Shown piece after piece: positions 1 to 9,540 of a stretch of 64,000 nucleotides of DNA. A program made the translations under genes and the position numbers. Each line of letters starts with the position of its first letter. Position 1 is the stretch's first letter. The notes beneath the pieces are model-generated. The model was not told the DNA's origin and did no database searches. It was given only the letters and a program-made list of their open reading frames with translations. This DNA is from DATFVA01 sp963771705 (lineage in GTDB: Bacteria; Bacteroidota; Ignavibacteria; Ignavibacteriales; Ignavibacteriaceae): the NCBI GenBank assembly GCA_963771705.1, contig CAVYUP010000003.1:234944-298943 (forward strand). The letters are read 5' to 3'.

Positions 1-2
1 GG

Positions 3-263
3 AGAAAAACATCCAGCGGGGAGATATTCAGTCAGGAAAAATTAACCGCTGCCCATCCTTCATACAGCCTCGGCACCATCGTCAGGGTGAAGAACCTTAA
101 GAATCGAAAAACAGTGGTGGTTCGCATAAATGACAGGATGACAAATCGTAACGGCAGAATAATTGACCTTTCAAAAAAAGCCGCTGAAGAGCTGGACATG
201 GTAATCAGCGGTATCGCTAAAGTTCAGGTGGATGTTTTGAAATGGGGAAACTCTAATCACTAA
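3..263 (+). CDS. RlpA-like septal ring lytic transglycosylase, 3' end only
   Basis: The open frame runs in from the left edge (87 codons including the stop) and ends at TAA. It contains the double-psi beta-barrel core of the RlpA family: LTAAHPSYSLGTIVRVKNLK, then VVVRINDR and GRIIDLSKKAAEELDM. Family members bind or cleave denuded glycan strands of peptidoglycan in the periplasm. The N-terminal part, including any signal peptide, lies outside the window. The usual DRGP after the VRINDR motif reads DRMT here, a small departure. Family assignment is firm; enzymatic activity is not established because the conserved upstream residues are not visible. Confidence 0.85.
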   Translation, partial: RKTSSGEIFSQEKLTAAHPSYSLGTIVRVKNLKNRKTVVVRINDRMTNRNGRIIDLSKKAAEELDMVISGIAKVQVDVLKWGNSNH

Positions 264-285
264 TAAATCAGTTTAAAAAAAACAA

Positions 286-308
286 CCCAGTGTTGGGGAA
301 ACACTGGG
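286..308 (-). terminator. Hairpin with U-tract on the minus strand
   Basis: Stem CCCAGTGTT / AACACTGGG with a five-base loop. On the minus strand it is followed by TTG and a run of eight T, so it reads as a rho-independent terminator there, about 200 bases past the receptor stop. On the plus strand it sits 22 bases after the RlpA-like stop but has no T-run. Confidence 0.55.
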
Positions 309-325
309 TGCGATCCGTTTACCAT

Positions 326-349
326 CAAAGGGCAGGGGAGGACCCTTTG
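326..349. repeat. Short inverted repeat of unknown role
   Basis: CAAAGGG and CCCTTTG arms around a purine-rich loop, lying between two terminator-like hairpins in the gap between convergent genes. No T-run follows on either strand, so it is not called a terminator. Confidence 0.3.
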
Positions 350-450
350 AAAGGATCAGAATCATAAATAAAAATCTTTTTGAATGGCGTTAAAATAATA
401 TTAAGAAAGGTCTAAGTAAACACCTGAGTAAAATATTTGTGAGATAAAAT

Positions 451-477
451 AAAGGCTGCCTTTATAGACAGCCTTTG
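451..477 (-). terminator. Probable terminator of the TonB-dependent receptor gene
   Basis: Inverted repeat AAAGGCTG / CAGCCTTT, 27 bases beyond the receptor stop on the minus strand, followed there by ATTTTAT. The U-tract is weak, so this is a moderate call. Confidence 0.5.
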
Positions 478-503
478 AAAAGTAAAAACAGGTAACCAGA
501 AGT

Positions 504-3254
504 TTACAGAGACACAGAAAATCCGAGGTTAAATGTCCTTGGTACAGATAAGAATACTTCTGCGTCATCTGCTGTGTGCATACCGTCAAGATAGTTTAAT
601 CTGCCGTCACCGTTTCTGTCAGGATTATTCTGATAATATCCATTGTATTGTGAGTCATCAGTTGCATCCTGTACAAATACTGTATCAAATAGATTGAAGA
701 TATGTCCGAATAATGAGACCTTTGCCCCTGCCAGTTCGATAGGCAACTGGTAATTAAAATGAAGGTTGAAAACATCATACTCGGGTACTTTCCAGCTCTG
801 CTCTCCGTTGAAATATGCCTGAGTACGGCTGAACGGATCGAAGTCAGCATAATAATTGCCGTTATGCATCCAGTCAAACTGTACCTGCAGTTCATTAAAC
901 GGTATAAGAGTAAGAGCAGCTGCAACCTGTGTCTGAGGAGCGTCACCTACTTTCACGTCTTTAAGGTAGAAATTATACGTAACAACGTCACTGTTTCCAC
1001 CGGAAGTAGTAGAATAATTTCCTGTAACGTTATCAGTATATTTCCAGTTGCCGAAAGAGGCTGCCATATCCAGTTTTACAAACCTTGCCGGCTGTATACC
1101 TGCTTCAAATTCTAATCCTGTGTGCAGTGAATTAACACCGCTTAACCTTACAAGTCCGTCTGTCTGGTCCGGATTAACTACCGAGCGTGTTACACCTCTG
1201 TCTTTCCAGTTAGTGTAATAGTAGTTTGCCTTAACGTAAACCATATTATTCAGAAAACGGGTATTAACGCCGCCTTCGAATGACATAATCTTTTCGTTGT
1301 CAGGATTCTTAACAAGTATGCCGTTCTGATCGTCCATAACCTGGTCAAGTATCGGCACCCTGCTTATGTAACCACCGTTTGCATAAACATCAACTTCAGG
1401 AATTATGCGGTAGCTGGCGCCTCCCTTAAACTGGTATCCTGTTATTGCGTCTGGATCAAGGGTGAGGAATCCGCCATCGGGTCCTTTTTTAAAGTGATTC
1501 TCATTTGAATATTTTATCATTGAGAATCCGCCGGTTCCATATAAAGTCCATTGATCTTGTGTGTACTCGCCCTGAACATAAGCTCCAAACCACTTTATCG
1601 TATTCGTGAAGTCGTAGGCGATCCTGTCACCCAGTGATTTAAGTTGCTGAGCAGGGGTTGTATCAAATTCATTGTCGGTCGAGATGTAGAACTGGCCGCC
1701 GAGCAGATCCCTTATTTCTCTGTAGTGATCAACTTCCGCGATTCTGCCGTCGATACCAAATGATCCCGTAAAATTCTCATTGAATCTGTAGTATGCTTTG
1801 GAAATAAGTCCGTAAGTCCATTGTTTATTTACGCTGTTTCTGTGAACAGCTCTTGATACGCTGGTAATCCTTCCATCATAAAGCGTGTCGATATTTCCTT
1901 CGTTTGCGGCAATGGTTGCGTTCCAGTCGATAACCTGCTGTTGTAAGGATCTGTTATATAGCATTCCGCTGCCGGGACTACTACCACCGCCTACACCGCC
2001 CGACCAGTACGCGGTGGTATAAAGTGAAAGGTCGTTGGCGAGCTGCGAATACCAGTTCAGGTTTATTATGGGTTTATGATAATAATTTTCTCTTTCCATT
2101 ATATATGTTGGTGCGTATCGGTCTGCTTTCGATCCATCCCAGTATTGATTGTCTGTATAATTGGGGTTTACTGAATTCCAGTTTGAATTATACAATAAAC
2201 TTTGTTCAGCCAGCTTCGGATCCTTAAGCTCGGCATCTGTATAGCCAAGTTCGTTTCTTGCATATTCATGACTGAAAGCCGCTGCATTCAGTCTGTAAGA
2301 ACGCTGACCATGTCTCTGCGGTGCTCCCATTGCATAAAGTTCAATCCTGTTATTCTGATTTATCTGATAAGCTGAACCGAGGTAATAGGCCCATGCATCT
2401 GTCCATGTTTTATCAACATAGCCTTCTCCTGTTTTCCTTACGCCTCCAAGGCTTAATGCGAACTTATTGTCAATTAACCCGGAGTTAGCAAATAAAGTCT
2501 GTTTAAAGAAACTTCCGCTTCCCACTTCGTTTTTGTAAAACACTCCTGATTTTGCCTTTGTAGGATCGGTAATAACATTCATTGTTCCGCCGACAGAAGG
2601 AGTGGCAAGGTTAACAGCACTTAAACCTCTCTGTACCTGGATTGAAGAGGTCGCATCTCCTATTCCATCCCAGTTTGACCAGTATACCCAGCCGTTTTCC
2701 ATATCATTTATCGGCACGCCATTTATCATTATGGCTATGTTCCTCTGATTAAATCCTCTGACGTTTATTCTTGAATCGCCGGAGCCGCCGCCGTTATCGG
2801 TAGCATAAACGCTTGGAGTAGTGCTTAACACCAGAGGTATATCCCTCGATCCCAGACGATTCTCTATCTCTCTTTTGTCTATATCGGTGAAAGCAACAGG
2901 GGTTTCCCTATCTTTTGCTCTATCTGCTATGACCTCAATGTTTAATGTAAACTGATAGTCTCTTAACGAGAAATTCAGAGTTACATCATTTTTAACACTT
3001 ACCTCTTTTTCTTCTTTTCGGTATCCAATGTAGCTGCAGACAATTGTATAATCGCCCGTAGAAACATCAAGGGAATACTTTCCGTTCTCGTCGGTGGTTG
3101 TTCCTTGGGTAGTACCTTTAATTACCAGGTTGGCCCCAAATAGTTTTTCTCCTGTAGTTGCACTTTCAACAACTCCGGATATAGTATGTTTCTGAGCGAA
3201 AGCTGCAGCGGAGAAGATAATTATTAAGAGCAGCAGTTTGTACCAATTTGCCAT
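504..3254 (-). CDS. TonB-dependent outer-membrane receptor with carboxypeptidase-regulatory-like domain
   Basis: About 916 residues. A signal peptide ending AAAFAQ is followed by a CarboxypepD_reg-like domain (roughly residues 22-105: SGVVESATTGEKLFGANLVI, DENGKYSLDV), a plug domain (about 110-235, with VRGFNQRNIAIMINGVPIND) and a long beta-barrel ending in an aromatic-rich strand (FNLGFSVSL). Such receptors take up chelated metals, vitamins or oligomers across the outer membrane using TonB energy; the substrate cannot be told here and no SusD partner is adjacent. An in-frame ATG five codons upstream (3269) exists, but a GGAGG sits between the two and is correctly spaced only for the inner ATG at 3254, so that start is preferred. 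The gene stands alone. Confidence 0.9.
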   Translation of the reverse strand: MANWYKLLLLIIIFSAAAFAQKHTISGVVESATTGEKLFGANLVIKGTTQGTTTDENGKYSLDVSTGDYTIVCSYIGYRKEEKEVSVKNDVTLNFSLRDYQFTLNIEVIADRAKDRETPVAFTDIDKREIENRLGSRDIPLVLSTTPSVYATDNGGGSGDSRINVRGFNQRNIAIMINGVPINDMENGWVYWSNWDGIGDATSSIQVQRGLSAVNLATPSVGGTMNVITDPTKAKSGVFYKNEVGSGSFFKQTLFANSGLIDNKFALSLGGVRKTGEGYVDKTWTDAWAYYLGSAYQINQNNRIELYAMGAPQRHGQRSYRLNAAAFSHEYARNELGYTDAELKDPKLAEQSLLYNSNWNSVNPNYTDNQYWDGSKADRYAPTYIMERENYYHKPIINLNWYSQLANDLSLYTTAYWSGGVGGGSSPGSGMLYNRSLQQQVIDWNATIAANEGNIDTLYDGRITSVSRAVHRNSVNKQWTYGLISKAYYRFNENFTGSFGIDGRIAEVDHYREIRDLLGGQFYISTDNEFDTTPAQQLKSLGDRIAYDFTNTIKWFGAYVQGEYTQDQWTLYGTGGFSMIKYSNENHFKKGPDGGFLTLDPDAITGYQFKGGASYRIIPEVDVYANGGYISRVPILDQVMDDQNGILVKNPDNEKIMSFEGGVNTRFLNNMVYVKANYYYTNWKDRGVTRSVVNPDQTDGLVRLSGVNSLHTGLEFEAGIQPARFVKLDMAASFGNWKYTDNVTGNYSTTSGGNSDVVTYNFYLKDVKVGDAPQTQVAAALTLIPFNELQVQFDWMHNGNYYADFDPFSRTQAYFNGEQSWKVPEYDVFNLHFNYQLPIELAGAKVSLFGHIFNLFDTVFVQDATDDSQYNGYYQNNPDRNGDGRLNYLDGMHTADDAEVFLSVPRTFNLGFSVSL

Positions 3255-3466
3255 AGGACTGTCCTCCATACATAATGATAAGATATGTTAATTTATAGGG
3301 CTGGTTAAAATCAATCTCCTCTGAAATATGATTTCATATCCAAATATCTTACCCGCAGGATTCTTATGCAAATTAAATTTTATTAATTACTGAGTCTATT
3401 GCTTTTTAAAAAAATAATATTCTCAAATTCTTGTCCGGTAAATATTTAGCTGGCTTTGCTGGGATG

Positions 3467-3796
3467 TCAGATGGCTTTTTCTTCTGTCTTAACTTTTTTT
3501 AGAAATTCTATGAGAGCTTCAGATTCATTTCCTGCATATGTACCGTAAGCGTCTACAAGAATTCCTTTTACGCCTTTGTCAGTTTCCATAGCGTATAATA
3601 CCGACATATCGTCTGGGTTGGATTCGCCTTCGAATCTGTAAACTTTCCGGACCCTGACGTTATCCGGTGAGAGAATTGTCCCTGTTTTTTTAGCGGTAAA
3701 TCCCTTTTCGGTCATCTCAAAGTTTTCATCGTAACCTTTGCTTTTCAGTATTTCTATAACTTGCGAAAGTGTGTTCATTTTATGTCCTAATTCCAT
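3467..3796 (-). CDS. Small conserved Bacteroidota protein (phosphoribosylpyrophosphate-synthetase-like label)
   Basis: 109 residues, no signal peptide or membrane segment. It matches my memory of a roughly 100-residue Bacteroidota family often labelled 'phosphoribosylpyrophosphate synthetase', although it is far too short to be that enzyme. Family features seen: an N-terminal ILKSKGYDENFEM, then YRFEGESNPDDMSVLYAM and KGILVDAYGTY. The true function is unknown. Met7 (MNTLSQ) is an equally plausible start, preceded by AGGA. Monocistronic. Confidence 0.65.
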   Translation of the reverse strand: MELGHKMNTLSQVIEILKSKGYDENFEMTEKGFTAKKTGTILSPDNVRVRKVYRFEGESNPDDMSVLYAMETDKGVKGILVDAYGTYAGNESEALIEFLKKVKTEEKAI

Positions 3797-3926
3797 ATCT
3801 TATTCCTTGCCTGTTTTTTAATTAAAGAATTTATAAAGTTTGAATACATACGTGATGCATCGTATCACATTTTTTAACCAGAAGGGGATTAGAATTATTT
3901 TGGAAATTAATCAATAAGCTTATAGA

Positions 3927-5717
3927 ATGAAACCTTTATATGATATCCGGGCGGTCCGAATTGGATTTTTCTTGATCCTTCTTCTAATTGTCGGTATAGG
4001 TATAGAATCATATAAAAATCTTGACAGTGTCTATACAGCTTCAGAAAGCAGGGGAAATACTTATAAAATTCTTAACAACCTGGAAGAAATTATTTCCATA
4101 CTGAGCCGGGCAGAAGAAAGCCAGAGATCATTCCTCATAACAGGTGAGGAACACTTCTTACAGCCGTTTGTTAATTCAAGGACGGAACTTATTAAAAACC
4201 TTAAGGAATTGAGTAATCTCGTATCCGGCAATTCGGGAAAAGTCAGGACGGTTGACACGCTTAAAAGCCTTATTGAATCCAGGATGAATGTATTGGCTAA
4301 TACTATTGAGCTTAAAAAACTGGGTGATAATAAAGGTACAATTAACCGCTATAAAATGAGAGTCGGCAGCGATATTATGAACCGCGTTTTCGCCTTTGTG
4401 GGGGATATGAAAACCAGGGAATATAGAGACCTTGAACGCTGGGATAATCTTATTATAAGCTCAGTAAGAGAAACCTTTATAACCATCATCATAGGAACGG
4501 GCTTCAGCCTTATAATTTTCCTTATTGTCTTTTATGCCCTGGTGAGAGAAATTCAGGAGAGAAGTAAGGCCAATGAAATAATTTCTGTTGAAAAAGATTT
4601 TTCAGATAGGCTTATCAACAGCAGCGTCGACGGGATATTTGCATTCGATAATAAACTCCGCCTTACCCGCTGGAACCCGGGAATGGAAAGAATGTCGGGA
4701 GTTAAAAAAAATGAAACCAAAGGTAAAACTCTCAGGGAAGTAATGCCGGCTTTTTTTAGGGACGGAGAAGAGGACTTTTTTAAAAAAGCGCTTGAAGGCA
4801 GCCGGGTGAGCGCCAGGGGTAAATATATGAGAGATATACAGAATGATAGTGAGCATTTCGTCGAGGCACAGTATTCTCCTATCTTCGATAAAGAAGGTGA
4901 GGTAGTGGGCGGACTCGCGGTGCTTCGCGATAGTACTGAAAGAAATGCGGCACTCGTTAAACTTGAACATACTAAGGCCAGACTGGAGGAAATGGTAGAG
5001 GAACGGACCAGGGAGCTGTCTATCGCTAATGAGGAATTAAAGAAGGAGGTGGCTCAGCGTAAACTTGCCCAGGAACAAATAAATGAATCATTAAAAGAAA
5101 AAATCGTTCTTCTTCGCGAGGTTCATCATAGGGTTAAAAATAATCTCCAGATTGTATCGAGTCTGCTTAACCTTCAGGCAGGCTATATTACTGATAAGAA
5201 AATCCTTGAGGTCTTTAAGGAAAGTCAGAACCGGATACGTTCGATGGCTTTGATCCATGAGAAATTGTATCAGTCCCGCGACCTGGATAAAATAAATTTT
5301 TCAGATTATATAGATTCGCTGATACATGACTTACTCAAATCCTACCGCTCTCAGCTTAACCGGGTAAATATCAGGTGCGAAACTGAACAGATATTTCTTG
5401 AAATTGATCAGTCGATATTATGCGGACTGGTCGTAAATGAGCTGATATCAAATTCAATTAAGCATGCTTTTCAGGGACGGGATGAAGGGGAGGTTGTTGT
5501 AAAACTGATTAACGATGATGGCGGCTATAGGATTATTGTTCAGGATAATGGTACTGGATTTCCGGAAGATATCGACATAGAGCATGCCGATACTCTGGGG
5601 CTGCAGTTAGTAACTTCGCTGACTGATCAGATGGGGGCCCATCTGGAAATCAGATCGGAAAAGGGAACGATAGTCCAGATTACTTTTAAGAATGATTCCA
5701 AAGATCGAAAGCTCTGA
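3927..5717 (+). CDS. Membrane sensor histidine kinase: CHASE3, PAS, HisKA_2/HWE type
   Basis: 596 residues. Order: transmembrane helix (about 12-27), CHASE3-type periplasmic helical domain (about 35-185, with EESQRSFLITGEEHFLQPF), second transmembrane helix (about 190-212), PAS domain (about 225-340), a coiled coil rich in E/K, then a HisKA_2 dimerisation segment with EVHHRVKNNLQIVSSLLNLQ (phosphoacceptor His around 400-401) and an HATPase_c domain with NELISNSIKHAF, DNGTGFPED and LGLQLV. HisKA_2 kinases commonly signal to detached response regulators, and none is encoded next door, so this is an orphan kinase. The ligand is unknown. A convergent small gene ends 3 bases away. Confidence 0.9.
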   Translation: MKPLYDIRAVRIGFFLILLLIVGIGIESYKNLDSVYTASESRGNTYKILNNLEEIISILSRAEESQRSFLITGEEHFLQPFVNSRTELIKNLKELSNLVSGNSGKVRTVDTLKSLIESRMNVLANTIELKKLGDNKGTINRYKMRVGSDIMNRVFAFVGDMKTREYRDLERWDNLIISSVRETFITIIIGTGFSLIIFLIVFYALVREIQERSKANEIISVEKDFSDRLINSSVDGIFAFDNKLRLTRWNPGMERMSGVKKNETKGKTLREVMPAFFRDGEEDFFKKALEGSRVSARGKYMRDIQNDSEHFVEAQYSPIFDKEGEVVGGLAVLRDSTERNAALVKLEHTKARLEEMVEERTRELSIANEELKKEVAQRKLAQEQINESLKEKIVLLREVHHRVKNNLQIVSSLLNLQAGYITDKKILEVFKESQNRIRSMALIHEKLYQSRDLDKINFSDYIDSLIHDLLKSYRSQLNRVNIRCETEQIFLEIDQSILCGLVVNELISNSIKHAFQGRDEGEVVVKLINDDGGYRIIVQDNGTGFPEDIDIEHADTLGLQLVTSLTDQMGAHLEIRSEKGTIVQITFKNDSKDRKL

Positions 5718-5719
5718 CC

Positions 5720-6031
5720 CTATTTATTCGCTGCCTTTTGGACAGAACTCCACCAATCGTTCTTGATTATATCGTACTTAGCTTTCTGCTTTTTATCCAG
5801 AATAGCTTCAATGCTTTTTTTCGACGAATCAAGCGTGGATTTGTCAGCATTATTATAGTAGTTTTCTAATATATCTTTTACTTTAGCAGTCTGATCTTTC
5901 GTCAGCAGTACTTTCTGTTGTAGCTTGACTGACATTTCTTCTGCTGCCCCGTTTTTCGTCTGTGCATAAGAAGTTAGAGAAGCAATGAAAAAAGCCAGTA
6001 AAAACACTATTAAAGTTCTATGTGATTTCAT
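5720..6031 (-). CDS. Small secreted helical protein, Spy/CpxP-like character
   Basis: 103 residues: a clear signal peptide (hydrophobic FLLAFFIASLT, cleavage after SYAQ) and a short charged helical mature part. It contains LLTKDQTAKVKDIL, which resembles the LTxxQ-type repeat of periplasmic Spy/CpxP-like proteins in Bacteroidota, and a closing LDKKQKAKYD segment. A chaperone-like or stress-sensing periplasmic role is inference only. It converges on the histidine kinase gene. Confidence 0.6.
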   Translation of the reverse strand: MKSHRTLIVFLLAFFIASLTSYAQTKNGAAEEMSVKLQQKVLLTKDQTAKVKDILENYYNNADKSTLDSSKKSIEAILDKKQKAKYDIIKNDWWSSVQKAANK

Positions 6032-6210
6032 AATTGGAACCTCTGAAAATCTATCTGATTATAAACTAAAACCATTTAATCGAATTGTCAATGAAATAAC
6101 GTAATATCATTTAGATTAATACTTATTGTTTTATAACAATTAAGTAGCTAAATTCCTGCCAGCTTTGATTTTCCCCAAAACACTTAATTTTTAGAAGAAA
6201 GGAGTATTCT

Positions 6211-6753
6211 ATGAATACTAAAAAGTACACGTATTATCTGCTTTTTGCTGCACTTTTGCTTCCGGCGTCGTTATTTGCACAGAAGTCCGAAAATAATTCA
6301 GGTTTCTTCCAGGATGTAAAGCAGGATTATAGCGAATCCCAGGAAAAGATAATGTCCCTGGCTGAGGCAATTCCTGCGGATAAATATACCTGGAGTCCCG
6401 CTGAAGGTGTTAGATCTGTTTCTGAAGTTCTGATGCATATTGCCGGATCTAATTATGCCGTGCTGTCATTTGCAGGGATTAAAACGCCTGAAGGTGCTAC
6501 TGAGGATATGGGGAAGGATGTTACAGATAAAGATAAAGTAATTTCAGCCTTAAAAACGTCTTTTAAGGATCTGCAGGATAATCTTCAGAAATTGCAGGAT
6601 GCCGACCTTGAAAAACAGGTTGAAATGTTCGGGCAGAAAGCGAGTGTAAGAACTGTGATTTTTACCCAGATGGGTCACCTTCACGAACATCTTGGTCAGC
6701 TTATTGCCTATGCCAGAATGAATGGAGTAGTCCCGCCCTGGTCAAAGAAATAA
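6211..6753 (+). CDS. Secreted DinB-family protein
   Basis: 180 residues with a signal peptide ending SLFAQ and a DinB-fold four-helix bundle. The three His metal ligands typical of the fold are visible: His76 (VLMHIAGSNY) and His156/His160 in GHLHEHLGQLIAYAR. WSPAEGVRSVSEVLMHI is the usual helix 1-2 signature. DinB-fold proteins include thiol-dependent transferases, but most, like this one, have no assigned reaction. AGAAAGGAG lies upstream of the ATG. Confidence 0.85.
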   Translation: MNTKKYTYYLLFAALLLPASLFAQKSENNSGFFQDVKQDYSESQEKIMSLAEAIPADKYTWSPAEGVRSVSEVLMHIAGSNYAVLSFAGIKTPEGATEDMGKDVTDKDKVISALKTSFKDLQDNLQKLQDADLEKQVEMFGQKASVRTVIFTQMGHLHEHLGQLIAYARMNGVVPPWSKK

Positions 6754-7026
6754 AATCGGACTGAACTGCTTCCGAAATTCCCCGTAAGAAACGGATATAG
6801 GGGCTTTCCGCAAAATAACACGTTTTGCCGGATAGTCCCTTAACTTTTTTTTTCAATCGGTTTTCTCTTGTGAACTATTCTCTCCCGACTTATTTCAAAA
6901 CCTTCTGGTACAAGGAGATGATCTGAAGGAGATTGAGTAATTAGTTATATTTTTTTACCCCCGGAGCTTTTCAGATTTAATTATTTTAAGTTTATTTTTG
7001 GTGCTTTCTATAAAACCGGAAAAATA

Positions 7027-7932
7027 GTGACGGATATTGAAAAAAAGGCGGAATCGGAGTTATTGAAGTATCTCGAAATACTGAAAGCTCATGGATACCG
7101 GACCGAACAGCCTCAAAAAGGGAATTACTCCCTGGGTGCTTCTGTTGAGAGGGGTTCCGATAAAGTGAAGCTGCTTGTTTATTATGGAAAAAAAGGATTA
7201 AAAACAGTTTTGCAGGGAAACAGGGATTCTGGAATTTATACTGATGTAAACAAACTTATATTCAATGAGCTGCCGTTTGATATAGAGGATTTTATTGAGC
7301 CGCTGATTTATATAGGTACCGATGAGTCGGGGAAGGGGGATTTCTTCGGACCCCTGGTGATAGCAGGAGTGTTTGTCGATGCGGAGAGTAAGAGAAAGCT
7401 CGAAGGGATAGGTGTAAAAGACAGTAAACAGATTGCTCATGCGTCTATAAAAAGACTGGCTGATAATATAAAACAGATTGTCGGGCCTGACTCATTCAGT
7501 ATCGTCATAATAAATCCTCCCAGGTATAATGAGCTTTACGACAAATTTGGAAACCTTAACCGGCTGCTGGCCTGGGGGCATGCAAGGGTACTTGAGAATA
7601 TCCTGACAAAAAAAGAAGCCCCGGCTGCCATAAGCGATAAATTCGGTAATGAAAAACTGATTCTTGATTCACTGCAGGAAAGAGGAAAAAAGCTTGAACT
7701 CTACCAGTTCCCTAAAGCAGAAAAGTACACCGCGGTCGCTGCCGCCTCAATAATTGCAAGAGACAGATTCAATTTCTGGTTTGATATGAAAAAAAAAGAA
7801 CTGAGTTTAGACCTCCCGAAAGGAGCGTCTGCTAAAGTTACTGAGGCTGCCCGCAGAATTAATGCTGCGCACGGCAAAGAATATTTATCGCAGCTAATAA
7901 AGACTCACTTCAAAACCTACAGGTCACTGTGA
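7027..7932 (+). CDS. rnhC: Ribonuclease HIII
   Basis: 301 residues, GTG start. An N-terminal TBP-like domain (about 1-90) that grips RNA/DNA hybrid precedes the type 2 RNase H catalytic domain, opened by YIGTDESGKGDFFGPLVIAG (first Asp and Glu of the DEDE-like metal site) and followed by KDSKQ, ILDSLQERGKKLELYQFPKA and AAASIIARDRF. It removes RNA from RNA/DNA hybrids in the cytoplasm. The stop overlaps the start of the flippase gene (GTGA), so the two are probably co-transcribed. Confidence 0.93.
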   Translation: MTDIEKKAESELLKYLEILKAHGYRTEQPQKGNYSLGASVERGSDKVKLLVYYGKKGLKTVLQGNRDSGIYTDVNKLIFNELPFDIEDFIEPLIYIGTDESGKGDFFGPLVIAGVFVDAESKRKLEGIGVKDSKQIAHASIKRLADNIKQIVGPDSFSIVIINPPRYNELYDKFGNLNRLLAWGHARVLENILTKKEAPAAISDKFGNEKLILDSLQERGKKLELYQFPKAEKYTAVAAASIIARDRFNFWFDMKKKELSLDLPKGASAKVTEAARRINAAHGKEYLSQLIKTHFKTYRSL

Positions 7933-9464
7933 CAACAGCAGCCAAAAAATTCACCTCCACAGTAGCCGGTGCATCCATCCTGCTCACGTTTGCAGGAATA
8001 TTGACCAGGGGACTTGGACTGGTGAGAGAAATGGTTTTCGCTGGTTCCTTCGGGCTTGGTGAAGAATTTGATATATACCTTGTCGGGGCGGTTCTGCCTC
8101 TTACTCTCCAGGTTATAATTTTATTTCTCATACAAAATTATTTAATACCTGCGTACAATCATGTCCTCGCCGAGACGCCTGAGCAGAAGGACGATTTCAT
8201 CAGAACAAATTTCTGGCTTTTTACCCTGGGCGGTATTGTTCTTTCTTTTATTTTATACCTCAGTTCTTCTGCTATAATAAAGGTTTATCTGCCGTCAGCT
8301 TCTCAGGAAGTTCAGGCATCTGCAATTCTTATCTTTAACTTGTTTTTGCTGACTCTGCCTGTGAGCGCCTCAAGTTCGGTTCTTGTTGCTTACCTTCAGA
8401 ATAGTTATGATTTTAAAACCCCTGCAATAGCACGGTTATCAGTTAATTTTGCTGTGGTTATTATCGTTTTTCTCCTGAATTCATTGTATGGTACTCTTAT
8501 AATTCCAATTGGTTTTTTTGCAGGGGGACTCCTTCAGCTGGCCATTCTTCTTTATAGAACCAGGTTGAAACTTCTTAGCCCTCTCAGGTCGCTCATGGTT
8601 CGCCATCATATAAGGAATTCTTTGAGTTTTGATCTTGGACTCATTATTATCATTGAAACACTCAGCCAGTTATATGCGGTCGCCGACCGCTATTTTGTGA
8701 ATTCAGTTCAGACCGGCGGAATAGCTGCTCTCAACTATGCGCAGACATTATTTATATTGCCCATTACAACTATTTCATTGGCTCTTTCTACAGCCTTGTT
8801 CCCTAAGCTCTCTCAGGATTATTCTTCTGCTTCAATAGAGAATCTGGAAAAGAGTTACTTCGCGGGTATAAGGGTCAATATACTTATCTTTGTTCCTATA
8901 ATGGTTATCTTTATTTTTTTTGGTGAAGAGATAATAAAACTGGTATTTCAGAGGGGAAAATTTAATCCTTCTGATACTATGATGACCGCCGGAGCCCTGA
9001 AATATTTCTCACTGAGTATTGTATTTTACTCTATCTATAGTATCCTGAATAAGATATTTTATAGTGCTAAATGGATAAAGCTGCTGCTCGCGGTAACTAT
9101 TTCGGGAATTTTTATTAAGCTGCTTTTAAACTTTTTGCTTGTCGATAGGTATGGACAGAATGGACTTGCATTAAGTTCATCAATAAGCTATTTCTTCTTT
9201 TTTATATCATCTTTTATAATTATTAATAAAAAATTGTCATTGAAGCTTACCGGTAGAGTCCTTAAAGAACTATTTCTTCATGTAGTGTGTGCTCTGCTGG
9301 CTTATTTGGTTGTTTTATCCTTCGATGCTCATATTATGAATATTCCATTATTCAAACCGCTGTTATTCGGCGTTGTTTTTTTCCTTAATCTCTGGATTCT
9401 GAAAAGTCAATCGTTTTCCCTGGTGCTGAATTTATTTAATTCTGTGGTATACAGATATAAATAA
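7929..9464 (+). CDS. MurJ/MviN-family lipid-linked oligosaccharide flippase
   Basis: 511 residues, GTG start overlapping the rnhC stop. About 14 membrane helices are predicted by eye. The opening ILLTFAGILTRGLGLVREMV and GLGEEFDIYLVG follow the MurJ pattern (alternating polar residues in TM1), and IAALNYAQTLFILPIT and ALFPKLSQDY are characteristic. MurJ flips lipid II for peptidoglycan; homologues inside polysaccharide clusters can act as Wzx-type flippases. It is the only flippase candidate in this locus, so it may serve either job. Confidence 0.85.
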   Translation: MTTAAKKFTSTVAGASILLTFAGILTRGLGLVREMVFAGSFGLGEEFDIYLVGAVLPLTLQVIILFLIQNYLIPAYNHVLAETPEQKDDFIRTNFWLFTLGGIVLSFILYLSSSAIIKVYLPSASQEVQASAILIFNLFLLTLPVSASSSVLVAYLQNSYDFKTPAIARLSVNFAVVIIVFLLNSLYGTLIIPIGFFAGGLLQLAILLYRTRLKLLSPLRSLMVRHHIRNSLSFDLGLIIIIETLSQLYAVADRYFVNSVQTGGIAALNYAQTLFILPITTISLALSTALFPKLSQDYSSASIENLEKSYFAGIRVNILIFVPIMVIFIFFGEEIIKLVFQRGKFNPSDTMMTAGALKYFSLSIVFYSIYSILNKIFYSAKWIKLLLAVTISGIFIKLLLNFLLVDRYGQNGLALSSSISYFFFFISSFIIINKKLSLKLTGRVLKELFLHVVCALLAYLVVLSFDAHIMNIPLFKPLLFGVVFFLNLWILKSQSFSLVLNLFNSVVYRYK

Positions 9465-9540
9465 ATATTTCATTAAGAATTATTAAATATGATTTTAACT
9501 ATAAATTTTTTTTCATTCATTCTATTATTGAGAGCGGCAA

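Noticed and set aside
401..589. Minus-strand 62-codon frame over the receptor gene's end
   Set aside because: Shadow of the receptor gene and its terminator; no ribosome-binding site.
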